Source: Oscillospiraceae bacterium (GTDB lineage: Bacteria; Bacillota; Clostridia; Oscillospirales; JAKOTC01). From it: a stretch of 42,275 nt of DNA. Each line of letters begins with the position of its first letter. The first letter of the stretch is position 1. The notes beneath the pieces were generated by a model. That model had not been told where the DNA came from. It ran no database searches and worked only from the letters and a program-made list of their open reading frames with translations. The position numbers and the translations under genes were made by a program. The stretch is from positions 1-42,275 of the forward strand of contig DAOPZJ010000019.1 in assembly GCA_035353335.1 (NCBI GenBank), written 5' to 3'. Positions 23,755 to 31,682 of this stretch are shown here, in pieces.

Positions 23755-24719
23755 TTAAAGCATGTGCTTGAAATTTTCTAAAAATGCCTTGATTTGCGCC
23801 GCGGAATTTTGCAGAAGCTCGATTTCCTTGTCGTTGAGGCTGACATCAAAAATCTTTTCCGCCCCGTTTGCGCCGACGATGGCCGGCAGGGAGAGCGCGA
23901 CGTCATCAATACCGTACTTCCAGTTGTTGATAATGGTACTGACCGTTCGAATGGTTTTTAGATTTTTCAAAATGGTCTCTAACAATGAACAAATGACAAC
24001 AGCGATGGAATAATAGGTCGCGCCTTTGTTCTTGATGGTCTGCGCACCCGCCGTGCTGGTTTCCCGGGCGATAAAGGCTTTTTCTTCTTCGCTCAAAAAA
24101 GCGCCTGTGCCCGGGATCAATATTTCGTCGATGCTTGTGCCGACGATGGTGGTTTTGGACCAAACCGGGAACTGGCTGTCTCCGTGTTCTCCGATGATGT
24201 AACCGTGAATGTTATGCACATCCACGTCAAATTTTCTGCTGAGCAGATAACGGAAACGTAAACTGTCAAGGGTCGTGCCGGTTCCGAAGACACGGCCGTT
24301 TTCGAGGCCGGACCACTTCTGAATCATATAGGTCATGATGTCCAACGGGTTGGAGACGACTAAAATGACGCCGCCGTTGTAATATTTCATCACCTCGGTG
24401 ATGATATCTTTTGCAATCGGGACGTTTTTATTGGCCAAATCAAGTCTGGTCTCGCCCGGTTTTCTGCCTAATCCCGCTGTAATGACGATGACGTCACAGT
24501 CGGCGCAATCACTGTAATCGCCCGCATAGACTTCCATCTGACCCAAAAATGCCAGGCCGTGGTTGATATCCATGGCCTCGCCGATTGCTTTTTCTTTATT
24601 GACGTCTATGATGACCAGCTCACTGGCTATCTGTTTGAGTGAGATCGCAAACGCAACGGACGCGCCGACAAAACCGGCGCCGATGATTGCAACTTTGAAT
24701 TTCCTCTGGGTTTACTCAT
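23755..24719 (-). CDS. L-lactate/malate dehydrogenase family protein, frameshifted at N-terminus
   Basis: With one base restored near 24711-24713 the gene would give 321 residues. The expected ATG at 24719 (GAGGAT site ahead) reads MSKPRG and then runs out of frame. The real NAD-binding sequence KFKVAIIGAGFVGASVAFAI lies in another frame, and that frame has a TAA at 24712-24714 and no start codon after it. The first in-frame ATG (24573) would lose the whole GAGFVG fold. Further signatures are intact: GETRLDL, VVSNPLD, catalytic GEHGDSQFPVW. The substrate-loop residue equivalent to position 102 is Arg (GLGRKPG), the malate dehydrogenase state, whereas GETRLDL and TTLDSLRFR look like lactate dehydrogenase. 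A one-base loss in a run of A is the simplest cause; it may be real or a sequencing error. Confidence 0.85.
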
Positions 24720-24787
24720 ATAAATCCTCGCTTGTTCTTTATTGGGCCGTTTTTTACTGTCGAAAGGATAAATTCCGACTTCGCAAT

Positions 24788-24816
24788 ATACTAACAAATC
24801 ACAAAACAAATTGCAA
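24788..24816 (-). promoter_or_regulatory. Promoter of the lactate/malate dehydrogenase gene
   Basis: Minus strand TTGCAA (24811-24816), 17 bases, TAGTAT (24788-24793). It is about 70 bases ahead of the ATG at 24719. Confidence 0.65.
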
Positions 24817-24884
24817 TATAAAATGGCTTTTAAATGTAAAATACAAAATTAAATCCCCGCAGGCTTATTGCATATGAAAAATTC

Positions 24885-24908
24885 AAAAAGGACAGCCGAA
24901 ACCGTCCT
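24885..24908 (-). terminator. Probable terminator downstream of argG
   Basis: AGGAC (24889-24893) and GTCCT (24904-24908) form a short stem, followed on the minus strand by five Ts. It lies about 100 bases past the argG stop. The stem is short, so efficiency is uncertain. Confidence 0.5.
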
Positions 24909-25009
24909 CTTGATTTCGTATGACCCCTCCAAAGGGGAATTTCCGGAACTGTCATTTAACAATTTTAACTGCCAACTGTTAAACTGATCAGTGATTTTAC
25001 ACTTTGATT

Positions 25010-26248
<1,239 letters not shown>

Positions 26249-26277
26249 AAGAATCCCCCTTACGTGGTATACCGTAT

Positions 26278-26305
26278 ATTATACACATAATCAGGGGTTT
26301 GTCAA
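26278..26305 (-). promoter_or_regulatory. Promoter of argG
   Basis: Minus strand TTGACA (26300-26305), 16 bases, TATAAT (26278-26283). Both boxes are consensus. Confidence 0.85.
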
Positions 26306-26314
26306 GGGTTTGTA

Positions 26315-26349
26315 TGTAATTTTATTCAATTATAGTGAATATTTATTCA
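26315..26349. promoter_or_regulatory. Tandem ARG-box-like operator ahead of argG
   Basis: A perfect palindrome TGAAT-ATTT-ATTCA (26336-26349) matches the ArgR/AhrC half-site consensus. A second, degenerate copy (26315-26328; minus strand TGAATAAAATTACA) starts exactly 21 bases away, the spacing of paired ARG boxes bound by one ArgR hexamer. The pair lies just upstream of the -35. Confidence 0.7.
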
Positions 26350-26365
26350 GTTTTACGTTCATTGT

Positions 26366-26932
26366 CTATTCAAACGCCCGCTGCTGCGTCCGCACAGAAC
26401 GCATTCCGCGGACAATGATAAACGCCAGACCGACGGCGAGAAGGACATCGCCGATGCTGGCAAATCCGCCGAATACGGGTACATAGATGATGTCTCCGAA
26501 AAACGGAAAAACGGTTTTCGGCGTCATCAGCGTATATCGGAAAATCTCATTTTTCGAGAGCGCGCCGACATATCCCGCCATCTCTCCCTGTGTATCCAGA
26601 TAAAGGTTTTCCGCAACCGGCATCCTAAAACCGTTAAACGAGATTACCAGAAAATTCATCAGTGTACCGGCGCCGAACAGGCAAAACTCAAAGCGGAATA
26701 AATTCAGGATGATGAAGACAAATAGCACGATATATTGCGCGGTGATTAAAATCCAGCTGTACGGGACAAAGGCGGGCCATATTTCAGCCAATTGAGCGCC
26801 GCCCGCATCCATGATGTAAGCGATGATCGGAAGCCACAAAGCCCGGATTTCGGTGTGGAGCAGGCCTTTGACCCTGCCACCGCAGATATATCCGAGCAAA
26901 ACACCGAAGACCACTACCGTCAGCGCTAACAT
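26366..26932 (-). CDS. DUF5317-family membrane protein
   Basis: The protein has 188 residues. It is strongly hydrophobic with about five membrane segments (near 1-16, 30-48, 60-78, 86-100 and 150-175). The conserved NGFRMPV segment (about 100-106), a T-x-FPFFGDIIYVP loop and an ASIGDVLLAVG ending fit DUF5317. Its ATG overlaps the end of the HD-GYP gene by seven bases, so the two are translationally coupled; this pairing is common in Clostridia. Its biochemical function is unknown. Confidence 0.75.
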   Translation of the reverse strand: MLALTVVVFGVLLGYICGGRVKGLLHTEIRALWLPIIAYIMDAGGAQLAEIWPAFVPYSWILITAQYIVLFVFIILNLFRFEFCLFGAGTLMNFLVISFNGFRMPVAENLYLDTQGEMAGYVGALSKNEIFRYTLMTPKTVFPFFGDIIYVPVFGGFASIGDVLLAVGLAFIIVRGMRSVRTQQRAFE

Positions 26933-28305
26933 AGTTCTTGTTCTCCGGGTTCTTTTTCCAATTCGGTGACCGGCTCTCCGCGTTCAAGCTGCCCTCGTTT
27001 GATTTTCAAAAATGCCTTCGCGACTTCGGGATGGAACTGCTCTCCCATGCTCTCCTCAATAATCTGAAGGGCTTTCTCGGGCGAGAAGCCCTTCCTGTAA
27101 GGCCGGTCGCTGGTCATGGCGTCATAGGCGTCCGCGACGCCGAGGATAAACGATTCAAGCGGCACTTCTTCTCCCTCGTCCACGTCGGGATAACCGCAGC
27201 CGTTGAACCATTTGTGATGATATTTTACGTACTGCACCATCTTGGGATTGACGTTGATCTCTTTTAAAATCTTGACGCCGATGGCGGGGTGAGTCGTGAT
27301 CACCATAAATTCGTCGTCGGTCAGCCGGCCCGGTTTGCCCAAAATCGTGTCGCCGATGCCGATTTTCCCGATATCATGTAAAAGCGCCGCGATCTTGACA
27401 ATCTCGGTCTGTGCCATCGGCATTCTCATCGTCATGCAGATTTCCTCCGCATAGGCCTCGACGCGCTGGGAGTGACCTTTGGTGTAGATGTCCTTGGCTT
27501 CGAGGGTGACAACCAGCGTCTTGACCATCTTATAATATTGGTTTTTGCTGTCGAGGTACAGATTGAACGAATATCGCGCGAGCAGCAGCGGGAAGATAAA
27601 CAGCAGCACCAGATACTGACCGGATTCGATGCTGAGAATATAGGCGAACAGGAGGCCGAACGGCGCGATGCTCGCAAGGTTCGGAAGCAGTTCGCCGAAG
27701 GTCGCCGCAAACGCGTCGATCGGCTTCATCATCTTTCCGAGTACGAACAGCGCGACGAGCAGCAGATAATTACAGATCAGTGTCAGCACCAGGAACACGA
27801 ACATCGGCCATAGGATTCCCGGCATTCTCATGCTTCCGATGGAGTAACCCATGTCTGTATAGATCTTTTCATACAGCAAGCCCGGGAAAAAGATCGAAAC
27901 GGCAAGATTTCCGATATTGAAAAATGACTGGCGAACCGGTGTATTGAATATATGGCGGTATCTGACCTGCAGAATGCTGCCGTCCTTGGACTTTTGCACT
28001 TGCTTCGAAATGGCGAAAACAAGGCCTACCACAGCGATTACGACCGCCTCATAAGCCCCTTTTATCAGAAGAGTCGAAAAAATGCAGACATAGGACATGT
28101 CCAGTGACTGGTTGTTGCTGATGACGACCGGCACCGATGCGCAGATGATGCACATGATCGACATAATGATGATATACGAGAGTTCTCCGCTGAAATCGGC
28201 GGATTCGGAAATATGTCCGATCAGCTTGTCAAAGCTCAGATAGGTTATGTAAATGCCGCCGAGCGATACCGCGGCAATATAAATCTTCCATAAAATTTTG
28301 GACAC
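26926..28305 (-). CDS. Membrane HD-GYP domain phosphohydrolase
   Basis: The protein has 459 residues. The start is GTG, six bases after GGGAGG. The first 250 residues hold about six to eight membrane helices (a MASE-like sensor region). The HD-GYP domain (about 255-440) has Glu269, His278, the HD pair His310-Asp311 in LLHDIGKIGI, His339, His363-His364 and GYP at 371-373, and Asp392 in GVADAYDAM. Such domains hydrolyse cyclic di-GMP or related dinucleotides. The usual HHE of the second motif reads HHK here. It is followed by the coupled DUF5317 gene and preceded by a terminator-like hairpin and a small peptide gene. Confidence 0.9.
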   Translation of the reverse strand: MSKILWKIYIAAVSLGGIYITYLSFDKLIGHISESADFSGELSYIIIMSIMCIICASVPVVISNNQSLDMSYVCIFSTLLIKGAYEAVVIAVVGLVFAISKQVQKSKDGSILQVRYRHIFNTPVRQSFFNIGNLAVSIFFPGLLYEKIYTDMGYSIGSMRMPGILWPMFVFLVLTLICNYLLLVALFVLGKMMKPIDAFAATFGELLPNLASIAPFGLLFAYILSIESGQYLVLLFIFPLLLARYSFNLYLDSKNQYYKMVKTLVVTLEAKDIYTKGHSQRVEAYAEEICMTMRMPMAQTEIVKIAALLHDIGKIGIGDTILGKPGRLTDDEFMVITTHPAIGVKILKEINVNPKMVQYVKYHHKWFNGCGYPDVDEGEEVPLESFILGVADAYDAMTSDRPYRKGFSPEKALQIIEESMGEQFHPEVAKAFLKIKRGQLERGEPVTELEKEPGEQELC

Positions 28306-28324
28306 GATATCCCTCCCCCGCAGG

Positions 28325-28349
28325 AAAAATGCGGAGCCCCCTTCTCCGC
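28325..28349 (-). terminator. Terminator-like hairpin directly ahead of the HD-GYP gene
   Basis: On the minus strand GCGGAG-7-CTCCGC (28331-28349) is followed by ATTTTT (28325-28330), then within a few bases by the ribosome site and GTG start of the HD-GYP gene. Its place fits an attenuator as well as a simple terminator of the peptide gene upstream. Confidence 0.55.
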
Positions 28350-28354
28350 GGACC

Positions 28355-28392
28355 GAAGCCGTTTATTCTTGTGTAGATTTTTAAACGGCTTC
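28355..28392. repeat. 10-bp inverted repeat in the HD-GYP leader
   Basis: GAAGCCGTTT (28355-28364) pairs perfectly with AAACGGCTTC (28383-28392) across 18 bases. No U-run follows. It lies immediately upstream of the terminator-like hairpin in the transcript. Confidence 0.6.
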
Positions 28393-28469
28393 ATGATATC
28401 ATCTGCGCGCGCCCGGATAAAAGCCGGAACTGTGATCGAATTTGAATTAGAGACGCACCTTGGTACAGC

Positions 28470-28565
28470 TTAGAAGCTGATCCATTTGAAGTACGCGCCG
28501 CTGGACAAAAGCAAACTAACGACTGCTGTAACAGCAAGCACGATCTTTTCAACTGTCTTCTTCAT
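28470..28565 (-). CDS. 31-residue hydrophobic peptide (small ORF)
   Basis: Read directly from the sequence. The ATG at 28565 follows GGGAGG by eight bases, an optimal ribosome site; the TAA is at 28470-28472. The product starts MKKTVEKIVLAVTAVVSLLL and ends SSGAYFKWISF: a basic N-terminus, a hydrophobic core of about 13 residues, SSGA as a possible cleavage site, then a short aromatic tail. It could be a secreted signal peptide precursor, a small membrane protein or a leader peptide. It lacks the Cys and acidic tail of AgrD-type autoinducers. It sits between an uncharacterised gene and the HD-GYP gene on the same strand. Confidence 0.55.
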   Translation of the reverse strand: MKKTVEKIVLAVTAVVSLLLSSGAYFKWISF

Positions 28566-28687
28566 GTATATGACCTCCCGAATTTACTCTGTTCATTCGC
28601 TATTCGAACAGGCCATATTTTCGCTTCGCTGAAAGACCGGCAGATACCCGGGTCCGCGCAGACGATATTAAATTTTTAATGCTGTCC

Positions 28688-29350
28688 TCAGTTTAAAAAT
28701 TGCACCTTCCTGTTCACCGCGTCAAGTGTGGCTTTGGCGACCGCATACATCGGGTCTTTCGGGTCTCCCGCCGCGCCGACGAGCACCTCGTTGCTGCCGA
28801 CCGTGTTGGAACTGACCAATACGACCTGCACTTTCAGATCCGCCGTCTCAAGTTCTTTGACGTCCAGCACCGTAAATCGGTTGGCGTCATGCAGATATTC
28901 TTTAACCGCGTTTAGTGTTGCCTCGGCGATTATCCGGCGGCGGCCGTAGGGAGTATTCGCGTAAACCGCCCGCCCGGTATATTCCTCGTCTCCGTTCTCA
29001 AGCACAACGGTTGCGGTGACTTCTTCTTTGGTCGACGAAATATCGACCCGCTGGCAAATCAGGCGAACCGCTTTGGGCCCGTGCGCGATATTCGCGGACT
29101 GCAGCTGCGCAATGCTCACAATCCGCCGGTCCAGAACGAGGTTATATTTCGCGAACATCGTCGACTGGATATCCCTCAGAACCTGTTTCGGCGACCGGGT
29201 GATGTCGGAGAGCACATGGATGTCTGTCGGATCACCGGCATCTGAATAGGAAAAACGGACATTCAGAACACCGGGAAGTGAGGAAATCGTTTTTTGGCAA
29301 TCCTCGAACATCTCGGTCTTTGTGTTAAAAACTTTGTTCTCGTTCTCCAT
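28688..29350 (-). CDS. Conserved protein of unknown function
   Basis: The protein has 220 residues and is soluble, with no signal or membrane segment. The N-terminal third has SLPGVLNVRFSYSDAG, then IHVLSDITRSPKQVLRDIQS and NLVLDRRIVSIAQLQ, a pattern I associate with uncharacterised Clostridia proteins. The middle and C-terminal parts alternate strands and helices (TATVVLENGDEEYTGRA; AEATLNAVKEYL; AKATLDAVNRKV), as if two related alpha-beta units were joined. Two similar helix motifs, ATLNAV and ATLDAV, support an internal duplication. It has its own strong promoter and probably leads a transcript that includes the peptide and HD-GYP genes. No function is assigned. Confidence 0.7.
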   Translation of the reverse strand: MENENKVFNTKTEMFEDCQKTISSLPGVLNVRFSYSDAGDPTDIHVLSDITRSPKQVLRDIQSTMFAKYNLVLDRRIVSIAQLQSANIAHGPKAVRLICQRVDISSTKEEVTATVVLENGDEEYTGRAVYANTPYGRRRIIAEATLNAVKEYLHDANRFTVLDVKELETADLKVQVVLVSSNTVGSNEVLVGAAGDPKDPMYAVAKATLDAVNRKVQFLN

Positions 29351-29388
29351 GCTTCCCTCCGCTATTTTCCGTAGTGTGGCTTGTAAAA

Positions 29389-29417
29389 ATTATACATTGT
29401 AAATCCGGCATTGTCAA
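29389..29417 (-). promoter_or_regulatory. Promoter of the unknown protein/HD-GYP gene set
   Basis: Minus strand TTGACA (29412-29417), 17 bases, TATAAT (29389-29394): a full consensus promoter, about 40 bases ahead of the start at 29350. The rest of the 307-base intergenic stretch (29418-29600) is AT-rich with no gene seen. Confidence 0.85.
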
Positions 29418-29601
29418 CGATTTTTGACAAAATAGCCAACAATTACCTCTGTGAGTGTTTTTTGCGGGAAATATTCGGTTTTTCTGATGTTTTTCCTCAT
29501 AAAATCTTCATAATTTAATAAATATATCCACTTTACCAATTTTTGATTTTACAGGCGTAAAAATATTTTCATAAAATTTTATACCATTTTGTGGCATATT
29601 A

Positions 29602-29629
29602 TTGCAATTTTCGACATTTGTGATAAAAT
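29602..29629 (+). promoter_or_regulatory. Candidate promoter of the TIM-barrel gene
   Basis: TTGCAA (29602-29607), 16 bases, TAAAAT (29624-29629), about 30 bases ahead of the ATG at 29658. Confidence 0.6.
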
Positions 29630-29657
29630 ACTCATCGTTTACAAGGAGGGATTTCCG

Positions 29658-30527
29658 ATGTCCGACAGAAAAAATTGGCCGCTCGCGGTATCGCTGTGCG
29701 CCCGTTCGCATCCGACCGAAAACGACTTTTTCGAGCTGAACGCAGCCGGGGTAAAAGCGATTGAGCTCAGTTATGCCTATTCCCTTTATCCCGAAATCGA
29801 ATGGAAAAATATACAGACCTATTCAAAACAGAACGGCATCGCTCTGTGGTCGTTTCACCTTCCGTTCGAACATCAGAAAACCAATCCCGCGCACCCGGAT
29901 CCCGCCGTAAGAACCGGGACCCTTCGTTATGACGCTGAACTCGCGAAACAAGCCGCGGACATCGGCGTCAAAGTGCTGGTCGTCCACCCGAGCGGCGAGC
30001 CGATTGAAGAATGCGACCGTGCCGAAAGCATGAAGGAGTCGAAAAATTGGGTGTCAAAACTGGCCGATCTGGCCGAAACCCTCGGTATGAAAGTCGCCGT
30101 TGAAAATCTCCCGCGCACTTGTCTCGGAAGAAATGCTTCGGATATGACGGAGTTGCTTGAAGACCCCCGGCTTTTCGTCTGCTTCGACACCAATCACCTG
30201 CTGATGGATACCCACGAGGAACTCATCAAAGCCGTTTCGGGGCGGATTTTGACCCTGCACGTCTCGGATTATGATTTCATCAACGAACGGCACTGGCTGC
30301 CCGGCGAGGGCAAAACCGACTGGCCCGAATTGATTGCCGCACTTGAAAAAGCGGATTACGACGGCCCCTGGCTCTACGAGATCTCGCGCCTCCCCGAAAA
30401 GACGATCGTGCGCCGCCCTCTTGCCTGGCGCGATTTTGCCGATAACCACGCGGCTTTGATGACGGGCAAGCAGCCCGACCGCTTCGGCTTCCCGCTCTGT
30501 GATCCTTTACCCATGTGGGTGGATTGA
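29658..30527 (+). CDS. Sugar phosphate isomerase/epimerase-like TIM-barrel protein
   Basis: The protein has 289 residues. The ATG at 29658 follows AAGGAGGG; the longer frame upstream has no site. It belongs to the xylose isomerase-like (AP endonuclease 2) superfamily: GVKAIELSY, VLVVHPSGEP, VAVENLPR with Glu149, VCFDTNH with Asp177 and His180, LHVSDYD with His201, and WLYEIS with Glu241, which together form the usual divalent-metal site. Substrate is unknown. It stands alone, with its own promoter and a strong terminator downstream. Confidence 0.85.
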   Translation: MSDRKNWPLAVSLCARSHPTENDFFELNAAGVKAIELSYAYSLYPEIEWKNIQTYSKQNGIALWSFHLPFEHQKTNPAHPDPAVRTGTLRYDAELAKQAADIGVKVLVVHPSGEPIEECDRAESMKESKNWVSKLADLAETLGMKVAVENLPRTCLGRNASDMTELLEDPRLFVCFDTNHLLMDTHEELIKAVSGRILTLHVSDYDFINERHWLPGEGKTDWPELIAALEKADYDGPWLYEISRLPEKTIVRRPLAWRDFADNHAALMTGKQPDRFGFPLCDPLPMWVD

Positions 30528-30532
30528 CTCAT

Positions 30533-30618
30533 GTAGGGGCGTTACGGGCACGACTCGCCTTGGCCGTCCGAAAACTGCGGGGCGTGTATCCGCACAGACG
30601 CGCAATGCGCGCCCCTAC
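30533..30618. repeat. GTAGGGGCG-family repeat with terminal inverted repeats, copy 2
   Basis: The 86-base element has perfect ends GTAGGGGCG (30533-30541) and CGCCCCTAC (30610-30618). The inside is GC-rich with no ORF. It starts six bases past the stop of the TIM-barrel gene. Size and ends fit a MITE-like or REP-like unit. Confidence 0.65.
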
Positions 30619-30630
30619 CCGATGAATGAT

Positions 30631-30670
30631 AAACCGGCGGCGCGAAAAATGATTTCCGCGCCGCCGGTTT
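30631..30670. terminator. Bidirectional terminator between convergent genes
   Basis: A perfect 14-bp stem AAACCGGCGGCGCG/CGCGCCGCCGGTTT with a 12-base loop separates the TIM-barrel gene and the desulfoferrodoxin gene, which converge here. Confidence 0.85.
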
Positions 30671-30679
30671 ATGTATCAT

Positions 30680-31063
30680 TTATAAGATGTCCGTTTTCCA
30701 CAGTCCGTGGAGGTTGCAGTAGGCGTAGGCCGCGACCGCTTTATCTCCGGTCAGCGAGAAGACCGCTTCGGGTTTATCGCCTGGCGCAAGGCATTTGCGC
30801 TGTCCGCCGTTTTCGGTCTGGAGATAGACCCACATGATGTAGTGTTCCGCAAGCATCGGATGCGCGGCGGAGCCGACCGCGACGGTGACCAGATCGCCTG
30901 TGACAGTGACGACCGGCAGATGTTTTTCATGGCTGGCTTCAACCGTGTTCGGCACGAGCGCGGTCATGGGTTCTCCGCAGCACACGACCGGCACGCCGGA
31001 CGCATGAATCACTCCGATGATATTCCCGCAATGTTTACAAATAAAGAATTTTGTCTCGCACAT
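30680..31063 (-). CDS. Desulfoferrodoxin (superoxide reductase, class I)
   Basis: The protein has 127 residues. It reduces superoxide to peroxide without making oxygen, a defence of anaerobes. The N-terminal desulforedoxin domain binds Fe with Cys9, Cys12, Cys28 and Cys29. The catalytic centre II has His48, His68, His74, Cys116 and His119, with Lys47 (EKH motif) beside it. All ligands are present. It is monocistronic with a consensus promoter. Confidence 0.96.
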   Translation of the reverse strand: MCETKFFICKHCGNIIGVIHASGVPVVCCGEPMTALVPNTVEASHEKHLPVVTVTGDLVTVAVGSAAHPMLAEHYIMWVYLQTENGGQRKCLAPGDKPEAVFSLTGDKAVAAYAYCNLHGLWKTDIL

Positions 31064-31143
31064 GTTGATTCCGCCTTTCGATTGTTGTATTTTTTTGAAC
31101 CGATACGGTAATTTTCACAAACTCATCATCGGTTTATGGTTTG

Positions 31144-31172
31144 ATTATATCGATTCGCATGCGCGGTGTCAA
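31144..31172 (-). promoter_or_regulatory. Promoter of the desulfoferrodoxin gene
   Basis: Minus strand TTGACA (31167-31172), 17 bases, TATAAT (31144-31149). Both boxes are consensus, about 80 bases ahead of the start. Confidence 0.85.
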
Positions 31173-31196
31173 CACTGCGGATTGTGATAAAATTAC

Positions 31197-31225
31197 TTGA
31201 CAAAAAACGGTTCATATGATAAATA
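31197..31225 (+). promoter_or_regulatory. Candidate promoter of the DUF134-mrp unit
   Basis: TTGACA (31197-31202), 17 bases, TAAATA (31220-31225). It diverges from the desulfoferrodoxin promoter. Confidence 0.6.
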
Positions 31226-31260
31226 TGTATCCGGCATATGCCGGAAAAGGAGGCGATTTC

Positions 31261-31644
31261 ATGCCGCGGCCGATTAAACCCCGCTATGTCTGCCGAATGC
31301 CGAAATTCGGATGTTTACAGCCGGGCGCGGTTTCAGGGGGCGAAATCACCCTCACCGTCGAAGAATACGAGGTCATACGCCTTATCGATCTCGAGAATAA
31401 TACGCAGGAGGAATGCGCCCGCCAGATGCGCGTCGCCCGGACCACGGCTCAGGGCATTTATGAAACCGCCCGCCGGAAACTGGCGAAAGCCATCGTCGAG
31501 GGCAGAAGCATCGTGATCTCCGGCGGCGATTATATTCTCTGCGGCCAATACACCTGCGAATGCGGAAACGGATGCGGACGCGTCGGCGCGCACGGCTGCC
31601 GCCGACGGTGCATCGATACAGACAAGGATCAAAAAATCGGATAA
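31261..31644 (+). CDS. DUF134-family helix-turn-helix protein
   Basis: The protein has 127 residues. The ATG at 31261 follows AAAAGGAGG and gives MPRPIKPRYVCRMPKFGCLQPG, the DUF134 (UPF0251) opening. ITLTVEEYEVIRLIDLENNTQEECARQM and VARTTAQGIYETARRKLAKAI form a sigma-70 region 4-like HTH (about 30-80). The C-terminus is Cys-rich (Cys94, 99, 101, 105, 113, 117), possibly a metal or Fe-S site. It lies 38 bases ahead of an Mrp-like ATPase; the pairing is common in anaerobes and suggests Fe-S-linked regulation (inference). Confidence 0.88.
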   Translation: MPRPIKPRYVCRMPKFGCLQPGAVSGGEITLTVEEYEVIRLIDLENNTQEECARQMRVARTTAQGIYETARRKLAKAIVEGRSIVISGGDYILCGQYTCECGNGCGRVGAHGCRRRCIDTDKDQKIG

Positions 31645-31682
31645 AACCGAATCTTATTCCATAACGAAAAAGGAGATATTTC

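Noticed and set aside
24627..24809. Separate 60-codon gene at the start of the dehydrogenase
   Set aside because: It is the out-of-frame start of the dehydrogenase; the NAD-binding motif lies in the other frame over the same bases.
28470..28565. AgrD-type autoinducer
   Set aside because: The peptide lacks the Cys or Ser ring residue with an acidic tail, and no AgrB protease gene is nearby.
28306..28687. Cyclic di-GMP riboswitch ahead of the HD-GYP gene
   Set aside because: I could not find the conserved GEMM core sequences; only generic hairpins are visible.
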